Assembly: GCF_014843355.1 (NCBI RefSeq)
Contig: NZ_CP062137.1
Location: 186,001 to 250,000 of the forward strand
Source of the DNA: Actinobacillus sp. GY-402
Lineage (GTDB): Bacteria > Pseudomonadota > Gammaproteobacteria > Enterobacterales > Pasteurellaceae
Reading direction: 5' to 3'
Length of the DNA stretch: 64,000 nucleotides
Part shown: piece after piece, positions 31,708 to 41,161 of the stretch
Numbering within the stretch: position 1 is the first letter of the stretch
Layout: each line of letters starts with the position of its first letter
Position numbers and translations under genes: made by a program
The notes under the pieces: model-generated
Databases searched by the model: none
What the model was told of the DNA's origin: nothing
The model's input: only the letters and a program-made list of their open reading frames with translations

Positions 31708-31812
31708 GCGCAATTTAACGGCTTATTGTGTCAATACGAAAAAAATGTTGCCGTTGCGACAGCAATACCGACCGAATGAAAAGGTCATGGAAAAAAGAAT
31801 AATTACGGCGAT

Positions 31813-31855
31813 AAAAGTGCGGTCAAAAAATCTTGAGTTTTTTGACCGCACTTTT
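31813..31855. terminator. Inverted uptake-signal pair between mreD and leuD
   Basis: AAAAGTGCGGTCAAAAAA (31813-31830) pairs perfectly with TTTTTTGACCGCACTTTT (31838-31855). It is placed to end both the mre operon from the left and the leu operon from the right. Confidence 0.85.
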
Positions 31856-31868
31856 TTAGAACGGAAGA

Positions 31869-32471
31869 TTAACGCAAGAACGCGGGAATTTTTTTCTCAT
31901 ACGCCGCAATCGCGTCTTCATGCTGAAGAGTTAACCCGATGTTGTCCAGGCCTTCCAACAGGCAGTGACGGCGAAATTCGTCCAGCTCGAAATGATAAAC
32001 TTTTTCGCCGACGGTGACGGTTTTCGCTTCCAAATCCACATGAATTTGTTTGCCCGGGTTGTCCCACACCCAGTGAAAAATTTCGTCCACTTCTGCTTCG
32101 CTTAATTTAATCGGCAACATGTGATTGTTTAAGCTGTTGTTGTAGAAAATGTCCGCGAAACTTGGCGCAATCATCACTTTGAAACCATAGTCGGCAAGCG
32201 CCCAAGGCGCATGTTCGCGGGATGAACCGCAGCCTAAATTTTTGCGGGCGAGTAAAATGCTGGCGCCCTGATATTGCGGGAAATTCAGCACGAATTCCGG
32301 GTTAGGTTGGGTTTCCGCCGCATCTAAATAGCGCCATTCGTGGAATAAATGTTTGCCGAAACCCACGCGGGTGATGGCTTGTAAGAATTGTTTCGGAATA
32401 ATTGCGTCCGTGTCCACGTTCGCTGCATCCAGCGGAACGACCAAGCCCGAATGTTGTTTTAATCCTGCCAT
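31869..32471 (-). CDS. leuD: 3-isopropylmalate dehydratase small subunit LeuD
   Basis: Small (swivel-domain) subunit of isopropylmalate isomerase, second step of leucine synthesis. The start at 32471 ([20 protein letters not shown]) gives 200 aa, the family norm; the frame opens 15 codons earlier without a matching homologous N-terminus. Motifs [13 protein letters not shown] and [20 protein letters not shown] are typical. It is last in the operon promoter-leuL-leuA-leuB-leuC-leuD, 53 nt after leuC. Confidence 0.96.
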   Translation of the reverse strand: MAGLKQHSGLVVPLDAANVDTDAIIPKQFLQAITRVGFGKHLFHEWRYLDAAETQPNPEFVLNFPQYQGASILLARKNLGCGSSREHAPWALADYGFKVMIAPSFADIFYNNSLNNHMLPIKLSEAEVDEIFHWVWDNPGKQIHVDLEAKTVTVGEKVYHFELDEFRRHCLLEGLDNIGLTLQHEDAIAAYEKKIPAFLR

Positions 32472-32524
32472 TTTATCTTTATCCTTTTCGCAAGAGCGAA
32501 CGTTATTCGCTCTCATAGTTATGA

Positions 32525-33934
32525 TTAATTTAATTCGACATGACGAATATCGACGAATTTACCGAACATCGCCGCCGCTGCCGCCATTGCGGGGCTGACC
32601 AGGTGAGTGCGACCGTTACGGCCCTGGCGACCTTCAAAGTTGCGGTTTGAGGTGGAGGCGCAACGTTCCCATTCGCCCAAGCGATCGTCATTCATTCCCA
32701 AGCACATTGAACAACCCGGATTACGCCATTCCGCACCGGCTTCGATAAAGATTTTGTCCAAACCTTCTTTTTCCGCTTGTTCTTTCACTAAGCCGGAACC
32801 CGGAACGACCAGCACGCGTTTTACGTTATCCGCTTTTTTACGGCCTTTCATTACGGCGGCGGCGGCGCGTAAGTCTTCGATACGGGAATTGGTGCAGGAG
32901 CCGATAAACACCTGATCGACAGCCACGTTTTTTAGATCGGTATTGGGTTCCAAGCCAATGTAAGCCAGGGCTTTTTCCGCTGACGCTTTGGTGACGGGAT
33001 CCGCCATCTCCGCCGGATTCGGCACAAGTTGATCGATGGCGATGACTTGTCCCGGGTTGGTTCCCCAGGTCACTTGCGGGGCGATGTCTTTGGCTTCTAA
33101 CACCACAACTGTGTCGAAATGCGCGTCGTCATCGGATTTTAAGGTTTTCCAGTATTCCACGGCATCGTCCCAGTCTTTGCCTTTCGGCGCATGCGGACGA
33201 CCTTTCAGGTATGCAAATGTGGTTTCGTCCGGTGCGATTAAACCGGCCTTGGCGCCGAATTCGATTGCCATGTTACATACGGTCATTCGTCCTTCCATCG
33301 ATAGATCCCGAATCGCTTCACCGCAGAATTCCACCACGTGACCGGTGCCGCCCGCCATGGTCGTTTTGCCGATAATCGCCAAAACGATGTCTTTTGCGGT
33401 AATACCCGGGTTAACCTTGCCGCGGACTTCCACTTTCATGTTTTTCGCGCGCGCCTGTTTCAGCGTTTGAGTGGCTAACACATGTTCCACTTCGGAGGTG
33501 CCGATTCCGAACGCCAACGCGCCGAATGCGCCGTGAGTCGCGGTGTGCGAGTCGCCGCAAACAATGGTCATGCCCGGCAAGGTTAAGCCTTGTTCGGGCC
33601 CCATGACATGCACGATACCCTGTTCTTTGGTATTCATATCGAATAATGAAATGCCAGTGGCTTTACAGTTTTTATCCAATTCTAAAACCTGAATTTTCGC
33701 TTGACCTTCAAGTTTGTTGACATCGCGCACTTGGGTTGAAATGCTGTGATCCATGGTGCCGAAGGTTTTGCTCACCTGACGCACCTGACGTCCCGCCACG
33801 CGCAAGCCGTCAAATGCTTGCGGCGACGTCACTTCGTGAATCAAATGTCGGTTAATATAAAGAATCGGCGTTTCGCCTTCCGCTTCGTACACCACATGTG
33901 CGTCGAACAGTTTTTGGTAGAGTGTTTTGCCCAT
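32525..33934 (-). CDS. leuC: 3-isopropylmalate dehydratase large subunit LeuC
   Basis: Aconitase-family large subunit that binds the [4Fe-4S] cluster. 469 aa. The cluster cysteines sit in [17 protein letters not shown] and in the C-terminal pair of [13 protein letters not shown]. The N-terminus ([44 protein letters not shown] shortened here to its start) and [26 protein letters not shown] are characteristic. It works only as a heterodimer with LeuD, encoded directly downstream. A multi-hairpin repeat separates it from leuB. Confidence 0.97.
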   Translation of the reverse strand: MGKTLYQKLFDAHVVYEAEGETPILYINRHLIHEVTSPQAFDGLRVAGRQVRQVSKTFGTMDHSISTQVRDVNKLEGQAKIQVLELDKNCKATGISLFDMNTKEQGIVHVMGPEQGLTLPGMTIVCGDSHTATHGAFGALAFGIGTSEVEHVLATQTLKQARAKNMKVEVRGKVNPGITAKDIVLAIIGKTTMAGGTGHVVEFCGEAIRDLSMEGRMTVCNMAIEFGAKAGLIAPDETTFAYLKGRPHAPKGKDWDDAVEYWKTLKSDDDAHFDTVVVLEAKDIAPQVTWGTNPGQVIAIDQLVPNPAEMADPVTKASAEKALAYIGLEPNTDLKNVAVDQVFIGSCTNSRIEDLRAAAAVMKGRKKADNVKRVLVVPGSGLVKEQAEKEGLDKIFIEAGAEWRNPGCSMCLGMNDDRLGEWERCASTSNRNFEGRQGRNGRTHLVSPAMAAAAAMFGKFVDIRHVELN

Positions 33935-33995
33935 TTTAGTCTCTCGTTAGATCGTAAATTCGTTGTGAGGGCGTATTTTATTACGCCCGATGCAT

Positions 33996-34092
33996 AAAGT
34001 GCGGTCACAAAAAGCAACGCTTTTTGAACGTTGGCTTTGCCAACGGTGGCGAAGCCATAAGTAATCGCATCGGCGATTACGCATAAAATTTT
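33996..34092 (+). repeat. 97-bp multi-hairpin repeat, left copy (leuC-leuB gap)
   Basis: This copy is the inverted counterpart of 35209-35305, with 95 of 97 positions identical by eye. It begins with a uptake signal (AAAGTGCGGTC) and then carries four successive small hairpins: AAAAAGC-AAC-GCTTTTT (34009-34025), CGTTGGC-TTT-GCCAACG (34029-34045), TGGC-GAA-GCCA (34047-34057) and GTAATCGC-ATCG-GCGATTAC (34061-34080). It lies between co-directional genes, so its hairpins would form within the leu message and could affect stability or relative expression. Confidence 0.9.
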
Positions 34093-34103
34093 CGCAAGTT
34101 TTT

Positions 34104-35189
<1,086 letters not shown>

Positions 35190-35208
35190 CTATTGCTGAA
35201 AAATGATT

Positions 35209-35305
35209 AAAATTTTATGCGCAATCGCCGATGCGATTACTTATGGCTTCGTCACCGTTGGCAAAGCCAACGTTCAAAAAGCGTTGCTTTTTGTGACCGC
35301 ACTTT
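35209..35305 (-). repeat. 97-bp multi-hairpin repeat, right copy (leuB-leuA gap)
   Basis: Reverse-complement copy of 33996-34092. Two mismatches were seen: one in the GAA-loop hairpin (GGTGACGAAGCC against GGTGGCGAAGCC) and one in the last hairpin (GCGATTGC against GCGATTAC). Each mismatch weakens the hairpin it falls in. The uptake signal at its right end is intact (GACCGCACTTT). Confidence 0.9.
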
Positions 35306-35328
35306 TAAGTTCCGCGAGCCTTTAACAA

Positions 35329-36879
35329 TTAATGTTTTAAATCCTTGGTTAAATCCGCCACTTTTTGCGAACGGTAAATCGCATTGATGGCATGCACCAG
35401 CGCCAGTGCGGAGGATTCGACGATGTCCGTCGCCAAACCTACGCCGTGGAATTTACGTCCCTGATATTCTACCACAATATCCACTTGGCCGAGGGCTTCG
35501 GCGCCTTCGCCTTTCGCGGTTAAGTTATAGTGAGACATTTTCAGATCCATGCCCACGATTTGCATAATGGCGTTATACACCGCGTCCACCGGGCCGTTAC
35601 CGCCGTTGGAGGTTTGGTTAATCCGTTTACCGTCCAGTTCCACCTGCACGAATGCGGAAGCCGGCAGCGTGCTGATGGTTTGCGACGTGATGACGTCTAA
35701 TTTCAGGCGATCTTCATCACCTTGCTGCATATCGATAAAGGCGAGCGCTTCCAGATCGTAATCGAACACCTGGCCTTTTTTATCGGCAAGTTTCAGGAAC
35801 GCTTCGTATAGTTTGTCCAAATCGTAATCCTGTTCGGTATAACCCATATCCGCCATATGACCTTTCACCGCTGCACGACCGGAACGGGCGGTTAAGTTTA
35901 ACTTCTCTTTTTTCAGACCGATGGTTTCGGGCGACATAATTTCGTAAGTATTTTTGTTTTTCAGCATGCCGTCCTGATGAATTCCCGATGAATGGGAGAA
36001 CGCGTTTTCACCGACGATCGCTTTATTCGGCTGAATCGGCATATTGCAAATCTGGCTTACCATTTGGCTGACGCGGTGAATTTCCTGAGTGTTAATACGC
36101 GTATCTACGGCAAATAAGTCCTGACGGGTTTTCATGCTCATCACCACTTCTTCTAAGGCCGTATTGCCTGCGCGTTCGCCGATACCGTTAATCGTACATT
36201 CGATTTGGCGCGCGCCGTTCAATACTGCGGTTAAGGAATTGGCGGTCGCCATGCCCAGGTCGTTATGGCAATGCACGGAAACCACGGCTTTGTCGATATT
36301 CGGCACGCGATTCATAACCTGATGGATAATATTGCCGTATTCCGTCGGCAGACAGAAACCCACGGTATCCGGAATATTCACCGTGGTTGCGCCCGCATTA
36401 ATGGCGGCTTCAACGACGCGACAGATATTATCGATACCGGTACGGCCCGCATCTTCACAGGAAAATTCCACGTCGTCGGTATATTGACGGGCGCGTTTCA
36501 CCGCTGCAATCGCCATTTCCACCACGTCGTCGAAAGAGCGTTTTAATTTGGCTTCTACATGCAAAGCAGAGGTGGCGATAAAGGTATGAATCCGGAAACG
36601 TTCCGCCACTTTTAAGGCTTGTGCCGCGGCGTCGATGTCTTTGTTCACCGCCCGGGAAAGCCCGCAAACGATACTGTTTTTCACGTGTTGAGCGATGGTT
36701 TGCACGGATTCGAAATCGCCGGCGGACGAAACCGGAAAGCCTACTTCCATCACGTCCACGCCTAAGCGTTCCAAGGCTAAGGCAATCTGCAATTTTTCTT
36801 TTACGGTTAAACTTGCTTTTAATGCTTGTTCGCCATCACGCAAGGTGGTGTCGAAAATAATGACGCGATCTTGAGCCAT
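35329..36879 (-). CDS. leuA: 2-isopropylmalate synthase LeuA
   Basis: Condenses acetyl-CoA with 2-ketoisovalerate, the committed and leucine-inhibited step. 516 aa. The TIM-barrel domain has [12 protein letters not shown] and [16 protein letters not shown] (metal ligands); the C-terminal regulatory LeuA-dimer domain starts around residue 390 ([21 protein letters not shown]). AAAAAGGACATCA before the ATG provides the ribosome-binding site. It is the first structural gene after the leuL leader and attenuator, so it should be controlled by leucyl-tRNA supply. Confidence 0.97.
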   Translation of the reverse strand: MAQDRVIIFDTTLRDGEQALKASLTVKEKLQIALALERLGVDVMEVGFPVSSAGDFESVQTIAQHVKNSIVCGLSRAVNKDIDAAAQALKVAERFRIHTFIATSALHVEAKLKRSFDDVVEMAIAAVKRARQYTDDVEFSCEDAGRTGIDNICRVVEAAINAGATTVNIPDTVGFCLPTEYGNIIHQVMNRVPNIDKAVVSVHCHNDLGMATANSLTAVLNGARQIECTINGIGERAGNTALEEVVMSMKTRQDLFAVDTRINTQEIHRVSQMVSQICNMPIQPNKAIVGENAFSHSSGIHQDGMLKNKNTYEIMSPETIGLKKEKLNLTARSGRAAVKGHMADMGYTEQDYDLDKLYEAFLKLADKKGQVFDYDLEALAFIDMQQGDEDRLKLDVITSQTISTLPASAFVQVELDGKRINQTSNGGNGPVDAVYNAIMQIVGMDLKMSHYNLTAKGEGAEALGQVDIVVEYQGRKFHGVGLATDIVESSALALVHAINAIYRSQKVADLTKDLKH

Positions 36880-36901
36880 ATTGATGTCCTTTTTATATAT
36901 G

Positions 36902-36924
36902 AAAAAACCCGCTTAAAGTGCGGG
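36902..36924 (-). terminator. leu operon attenuator terminator
   Basis: On the minus strand CCCGC-ACTTTAA-GCGGG is followed by TTTTTT. It lies 52 nt downstream of the leuL stop and 22 nt upstream of leuA. The loop region nearly matches a uptake signal (CCCGCACTTT against ACCGCACTTT). Confidence 0.88.
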
Positions 36925-36975
36925 CGAATTTGGAAACGTTTTTTGAATGTTTGCTGCATTTCTCTCGTCCACAAC

Positions 36976-37035
36976 TTAACCGCACAGAGACTGTGATAAT
37001 CGTAAGTTAAGCAGGAGAGAAACGAAGTAGAACAT
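36976..37035 (-). CDS. leuL: leu operon leader peptide LeuL
   Basis: A 19-codon frame reads MFYFVSLLLNLRLSQSLCG, with six leucines including three consecutive codons (CTC CTG CTT) and two TTA codons. ACAGGATTTTCT supplies a ribosome-binding site (AGGA, seven bases before the ATG). Over and beyond its second half the transcript can form alternative hairpins: CACAG-TCT-CTGTG, extended by CTTAAC/GTTAAG and TCTCTC/GAGAGA pairs. The attenuator terminator follows. This is the classical layout in which ribosome stalling at leucine codons blocks terminator formation. Recognised by architecture, not by close sequence similarity. Confidence 0.88.
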   Translation of the reverse strand: MFYFVSLLLNLRLSQSLCG

Positions 37036-37069
37036 AGAAAATCCTGTAAATTCCGTTGAATTGCCCTCA

Positions 37070-37097
37070 ATCTTACGGATTTAAACGGCACTGTCAA
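37070..37097 (-). promoter_or_regulatory. leu operon promoter
   Basis: Minus-strand TTGACA (37092-37097, perfect -35), a 16-nt spacer and TAAGAT (37070-37075, -10). Transcription would begin near 37063, about 28 nt before leuL. Confidence 0.75.
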
Positions 37098-37230
37098 CGG
37101 ATTTTTTAGATAAATATTTGTTTTTTAATGGATTATGAGGATTTAAATAAAATTAATAAACTAAATTATCTTGTTTATTCAGCATAAAATTCTGAATTGA
37201 TAAGAAAGCGAAGCGTTTATTCCTGAGTTT

Positions 37231-37539
37231 TTAAACTTTTACCGATGATCGGCATTTCATCTGAAAAATGAAACTTTCCGCCTGACAACAGAACTCAAAT
37301 TGCGCTTTCAGGTGAAACCGATGATTCTGCGAAGATATGCGGCTTTGAATAATACAGGGTTCGGTTTCTGCTTCCCGTGCTATGGCGGTGAGCCGGTTAA
37401 GCGTTTTCCGCGCCTCTTCTTCCGTGGTAAAAACTTGCTCAAAATCGACCGCACTTTCACTGCCGTCGAGAAATTCCGTGCTTTTCTTTTTAGAACAGCC
37501 GCTGTTTTCCAGAATTTTTTGTTGCAAGGTTTGAGCCAT
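37231..37539 (-). CDS. yfcZ: YfcZ/YiiS family protein (DUF406)
   Basis: 102-aa cytoplasmic protein of unknown function. The family pattern is visible in the middle and end: VDFEQVFTTEEEARKTLNRLTAIAREAETEPC, then a beta-rich FHLKAQFEFCCQAESFIFQM resembling E. coli YfcZ (EAEQTLAALTEKARSVESEPC; DFTFACEAEMLIFQL). It carries a uptake signal in the 'ESAVDFE' segment. In E. coli yfcZ also lies next to fadL, so the pairing is conserved. Here the two are divergent and share a region containing a FadR-type operator. A role related to fatty-acid uptake is possible but unproven. Confidence 0.82.
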   Translation of the reverse strand: MAQTLQQKILENSGCSKKKSTEFLDGSESAVDFEQVFTTEEEARKTLNRLTAIAREAETEPCIIQSRISSQNHRFHLKAQFEFCCQAESFIFQMKCRSSVKV

Positions 37540-37603
37540 GGCGTTTCTCCTGTCGAGTGAGCATATTTTAATTCGTTGTCGTCATTTTTAACCGTTTCAA
37601 GTT

Positions 37604-37620
37604 AACTGGTCGGATTAGTT
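37604..37620 (+). promoter_or_regulatory. FadR operator upstream of fadL
   Basis: AACTGGTCGGATTAGTT matches the E. coli FadR operator consensus (ANCTGGTCNGAYNNGTT) at every defined position. It lies about 93 nt before the fadL start and is shared with the divergent yfcZ. FadR itself is encoded at 58262 in this window. Repression of fadL, relieved by acyl-CoA, is the expected outcome. Confidence 0.78.
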
Positions 37621-37712
37621 CTAAATATAACAAATAAATTTGCACCGGATTTCAGCTTTATTTAGAATCCGGCTGTTTTTATTGAACGGATATGATCCAG
37701 GGAACTGATTTA

Positions 37713-39017
37713 ATGAATAAAATTTTAACAAAAACGCTGTTTGCTTCGGCGTTAACGCTTTGTGCGGGCGCAGCTAACGCGGCGGCTTTTCAGTTGCAGG
37801 AAGTGACGACATCAGGTTTGGGACGCGCTTATGCCGGGGAAGCGGCGATTGCCGATAACGCGGGCGTGGTGGCAACCAATCCGGCGTTAATGACACAATT
37901 TAAACGTCCTGAAATTTCAATGGGCGGCATTTGGGTGAATCCGGGTGTGAATATTGAGGGCGAGATCGGTGTGCCGGCTGTGGGATATCGTGTCGACGCC
38001 GGTTATTCCGACGCCATTTCAAGTAAATTTTTGCCTAACGCTTATTGGATTTATCCTATTGACGAGAAATTTTCCGTTGGTGGCGGAGCAAATGTGAATT
38101 ACGGGTTGGCCACCGAATATAACGCGGATTATAACGCCGGGTTAATGGGCGGAACGACGGATTTAACCACTATCAATCTGAATCTGAGCGGCGCATACCG
38201 TTTGGATGAGCACTGGAGTTTTGGTCTGGGATTGGATGTGGTTTATGCGGAAGCGAAGCTCTCGCGCCGTGTCGGCGGTTTAGCGCCTTTATTGAATGCC
38301 CGTTTGAAGATAGCGGGTCGGTCGGAAACCATTTTGCCGACGGATTTTGTGACGGATTTGAAAGGGGATGACTGGGGCATCGGTTATAATGCCGGCGCAA
38401 CGTACCAAATCAACCCGAATCATCGCTTCGGTCTGGCTTATCATTCCAAAGTGAAAATTAAATTTGACGGTACGATTGAAAACGATTTGCCTGCCGGTCT
38501 GGGCGGGTTAACCAAACATGACGGTTCGGTGGAGTTGAATCTGCCGGATTATTGGGAGTTTTCCGGTTATCATCAATTAACCTCTAACTGGGCGATTCAT
38601 TACAGCTATAAATTGACCAAGTGGAGTCGCGTACAACGCTTACAGGCTTATACCGACTCCGGCGTTCAGGTTTTTGATAAAACGGAACATTTCGGCGATA
38701 CTTCCCGTGTGGCTTTCGGTACCACTTATGACGTGAACGATAAGCTAACCTTACGCGCGGGGATTGCCCATGACGAAGGCGCGGCGGGACGTAAATCCTC
38801 CATTTCTATCCCGGACACGCATCGTATGTGGTACAGTCTGGGCGCGACCTATCGATTTACGCCGAATCTTTCCGTGGATCTGGCTTACGCCTATGTGCAC
38901 GGCAAAACCCGCACCTTCACGGAAGTGGAAAACGTACGCGGAATTTCGGTGGAAGGCCGTTATAAAGTGCGTTCACAGGTTAATCTTTACGGTTTGAACT
39001 TAAACTATCGTTTCTAA
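37713..39017 (+). CDS. fadL: Long-chain fatty acid outer-membrane transporter FadL (OmpP1)
   Basis: Outer-membrane beta-barrel for long-chain fatty acids; the Haemophilus homologue is the major outer-membrane protein P1. The ATG at 37713 gives 434 aa with AGGGA upstream. A signal peptide covers residues 1-24 (cleavage after ANA). The mature start AAFQLQEVTTSGLGRAYAGEAAIADNAGVVATNPA contains the FadL hatch NPA motif, and the C-terminus ends in alternating strands with terminal aromatic F (LNLNYRF), as barrels require. A surface-exposed loop segment near residue 190-215 is likely variable. Confidence 0.94.
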   Translation: MNKILTKTLFASALTLCAGAANAAAFQLQEVTTSGLGRAYAGEAAIADNAGVVATNPALMTQFKRPEISMGGIWVNPGVNIEGEIGVPAVGYRVDAGYSDAISSKFLPNAYWIYPIDEKFSVGGGANVNYGLATEYNADYNAGLMGGTTDLTTINLNLSGAYRLDEHWSFGLGLDVVYAEAKLSRRVGGLAPLLNARLKIAGRSETILPTDFVTDLKGDDWGIGYNAGATYQINPNHRFGLAYHSKVKIKFDGTIENDLPAGLGGLTKHDGSVELNLPDYWEFSGYHQLTSNWAIHYSYKLTKWSRVQRLQAYTDSGVQVFDKTEHFGDTSRVAFGTTYDVNDKLTLRAGIAHDEGAAGRKSSISIPDTHRMWYSLGATYRFTPNLSVDLAYAYVHGKTRTFTEVENVRGISVEGRYKVRSQVNLYGLNLNYRF

Positions 39018-39035
39018 TCGATTTCATCTATAATC

Positions 39036-39063
39036 GGGCGTAAGTTTTTTTACGCCCTTTTTA
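39036..39063 (+). terminator. Terminator after fadL
   Basis: GGGCGTAA (39036-39043), a 6-nt loop, TTACGCCC (39050-39057) then TTTTTT. It ends 4 nt before the ogt ATG, so ogt either has its own promoter overlapping the hairpin or depends on read-through. Confidence 0.88.
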
Positions 39064-39067
39064 TTTT

Positions 39068-39607
39068 ATGAAACCGATTTATTATTGCTATTTTTCTTCG
39101 CCGGTCGGTCGCTTGCTGATGTTGGAACAGGACGGCAAGCTGACCAATCTGGATTGCGAAGCGGAACAGACAACGCCGAATCCGAAATGGATTTTTGATG
39201 AAAATCGTCCGCTGTTTGATGAGGTGAAAGCGACGTTAACGCGTTATTTCAACGGCGAAAAAGAAACCTTCGCGCAAATTCCTCTGGCGCCGCAGGGCAC
39301 CGATTTTCAGCAAGCCGTCTGGACGGCATTGCGGAAAATTCCTTTAGGCGAAACTGCTACTTACGGCGGTCTGGCGCAGGCGCTGGATAACCCGAAAGCC
39401 GTGCGTGCCGTAGGCGGAGCGGTAGGCAGCAATCCCATCAGCATTATTATTCCTTGTCATCGAGTGCTGGGCAAAAACCGTCAATTGACCGGTTTCGGCG
39501 GCGGATTGCCGGTAAAACGTTTTTTACTGGATTTGGAAGGCGTCGCTTATGTGGACAAAGGCGTGGAATACGTGAAACAGAAATTGTTGAAAAAGTACAA
39601 AATCTGA
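39068..39607 (+). CDS. ogt: Methylated-DNA--protein-cysteine methyltransferase Ogt
   Basis: Suicide repair enzyme that removes O6-methylguanine and O4-methylthymine adducts. 179 aa. The active-site motif IIPCHRVLGKN (acceptor Cys) and the helix-turn-helix region PLGETATYGGLAQALDNPKAVRAVGGAVGSNP are complete. The order fadL-ogt-mutH is the same as ompP1-ogt-mutH in H. influenzae, giving a small DNA-repair pair. There is no obvious Shine-Dalgarno because the fadL terminator is immediately upstream. Confidence 0.94.
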   Translation: MKPIYYCYFSSPVGRLLMLEQDGKLTNLDCEAEQTTPNPKWIFDENRPLFDEVKATLTRYFNGEKETFAQIPLAPQGTDFQQAVWTALRKIPLGETATYGGLAQALDNPKAVRAVGGAVGSNPISIIIPCHRVLGKNRQLTGFGGGLPVKRFLLDLEGVAYVDKGVEYVKQKLLKKYKI

Positions 39608-39661
39608 ACGACGGATTATCCATGCCGAATAAAAAAACATTCAAAATTTTGACCGCACTTT

Positions 39662-40333
39662 ATGAAAACCGATAGCCCTTCATCCGAAACCGAATTGCTT
39701 AATCGTGCAAAATCCATCGCGGGTTTAACCTTGGGTGAACTGGCGACGGAGCTGAATCTTTCCGTGCCGCCGAATCTTAAGCGCAATAAAGGCTGGGTCG
39801 GGCAATTACTGGAAATAGCTTTGGGCGCCAAAGCGGGCAGCAAGCCCGAACAGGATTTTTCTCATCTCGGCATCGAACTTAAAACCATTCCTATCGATGC
39901 GCAAGGTTATCCTCTGGAAACCACTTTCGTCAGTCTTGCGCCGCTGGTGCAGAATTCAGGCGTTAACTGGGCGCATTCGCACGTTAAGCATAAATTGTCC
40001 AAAGTATTATGGATTCCCGTGCAGGGCGAACGGCGGATTCCTTTGGCGGAACGTTATATCGGCGCGCCGGTGTTATGGCAGCCCGATGCGGAACAGGAAA
40101 ACCGCCTTCGCCGCGATTGGGAGGAACTGATGGATTACATTGTGTTGGGCAAGGTTCATCAGATTAACGCTACGCTGGGCGAAGTGCTGCAGTTGCGCCC
40201 GAAAGGCGCTAATAATAAAGCCCGCACCCAAGGTATCGGTCGGAAAGGAGAGGTTATCGAAACTCTGCCGCTGGGCTTTTATTTACGCAAAGAATTTACG
40301 GCCGAAATTTTGCAAAATTATTTCGTCGCTTGA
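39662..40333 (+). CDS. mutH: DNA mismatch repair endonuclease MutH
   Basis: GATC-specific nicking endonuclease that cuts the unmethylated strand in methyl-directed mismatch repair, activated by MutL. 223 aa, equal to the Haemophilus protein. The catalytic D-(X)n-E-X-K motif is in [13 protein letters not shown], followed by the family stretch [20 protein letters not shown] and the C-terminal [15 protein letters not shown] uptake signal (GACCGCACTT) ends right at the ATG, leaving no recognisable ribosome-binding site. A short frame from 39622 overlaps the start and could provide coupling. Confidence 0.95.
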   Translation: MKTDSPSSETELLNRAKSIAGLTLGELATELNLSVPPNLKRNKGWVGQLLEIALGAKAGSKPEQDFSHLGIELKTIPIDAQGYPLETTFVSLAPLVQNSGVNWAHSHVKHKLSKVLWIPVQGERRIPLAERYIGAPVLWQPDAEQENRLRRDWEELMDYIVLGKVHQINATLGEVLQLRPKGANNKARTQGIGRKGEVIETLPLGFYLRKEFTAEILQNYFVA

Positions 40334-40392
40334 TTGCATTTTTTAATTAACCCGATATGATCGGCAAATTCAATTTCTTTTAAGGACATATT

Positions 40393-41157
40393 ATGTTTGA
40401 GTGGTTTAGTAATCCCGAAGCCTGGATTGCACTTTTCACATTAACCGCACTTGAAATCGTGCTGGGTATCGACAACATTATTTTTATCAGTATTCTGGTG
40501 GGGCGTTTGCCGGTGAAGCAGCGCCAATCCGCTCGTGTTATCGGGCTTACGCTTGCTATGTGTACGCGTATTGCATTATTGGTTTCACTCGCTTGGATTA
40601 TGAAACTGACTCAACCGTTATTTACCGTACTCGGGCAAGAGATCTCAGGTCGGGATTTAATTTTATTGCTCGGAGGGTTGTTCTTAATTGTCAAAAGTAC
40701 GCATGAAATTCATAATGAAATGATTCCTGAAGACGAAGATGATGAAATTCTCGATAAGAAAAAAGCTCCGAACTATTTCTTCACGCTCATTCAAATTGCT
40801 GTTCTTGATATTGTGTTTTCGCTTGATTCCGTTATCACCGCTGTGGGTATGGTAAATAATCTTGAAATAATGATTATCGCCATTATGATTGCCGTCGGTG
40901 TGATGATGCTGGCCGCCCGCGCGATAGGCGATTTTGTGGATACCCATCCGACACTTAAGGTTTTGGCATTATCGTTCTTAATTATGATTGGTGTGATGTT
41001 GATTGCAGAAAGCCTTGATTTCCATATTCCGAAAGCCTATGTGTACTTCGCAATGACCTTCTCCGTTTGTGTGGAAATGATTAATATCAGAATGCGTTCA
41101 CGCCTTGTCAAACGCGGCAAGGCTAAAACCGCTGATTTGCTTGACCAACAGGATTAA
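40393..41157 (+). CDS. TerC-family integral membrane protein (YgdQ-like)
   Basis: 254-aa membrane protein of the TerC family; homologues are linked to tellurite resistance, and more recently to metal (Mn) handling during protein export in other bacteria. It has about seven hydrophobic helices and two repeated acidic membrane motifs, LTALEIVLGIDNIIFISIL and VLDIVFSLDSVITAVGMV, typical of the family. An acidic cytoplasmic loop (EMIPEDEDDEILDKKK) lies between them. The TTTAAGGACATATT ribosome-binding site is good. In E. coli mutH is also followed by ygdQ. A uptake signal is read as 'TLTALEI'. Confidence 0.85.
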   Translation: MFEWFSNPEAWIALFTLTALEIVLGIDNIIFISILVGRLPVKQRQSARVIGLTLAMCTRIALLVSLAWIMKLTQPLFTVLGQEISGRDLILLLGGLFLIVKSTHEIHNEMIPEDEDDEILDKKKAPNYFFTLIQIAVLDIVFSLDSVITAVGMVNNLEIMIIAIMIAVGVMMLAARAIGDFVDTHPTLKVLALSFLIMIGVMLIAESLDFHIPKAYVYFAMTFSVCVEMINIRMRSRLVKRGKAKTADLLDQQD

Positions 41158-41161
41158 CGCA

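Noticed and set aside
36819-37097. 92-codon minus frame across the leu leader
   Set aside because: It overlaps the start of leuA in another frame and runs through the attenuator; the leuL frame, with leucine codons and a ribosome-binding site, explains the region.
39622-39675. 17-codon frame ([17 protein letters not shown]) overlapping the mutH start
   Set aside because: Very short, contains a translated uptake signal and has no ribosome-binding site; at most it could aid coupling to mutH.
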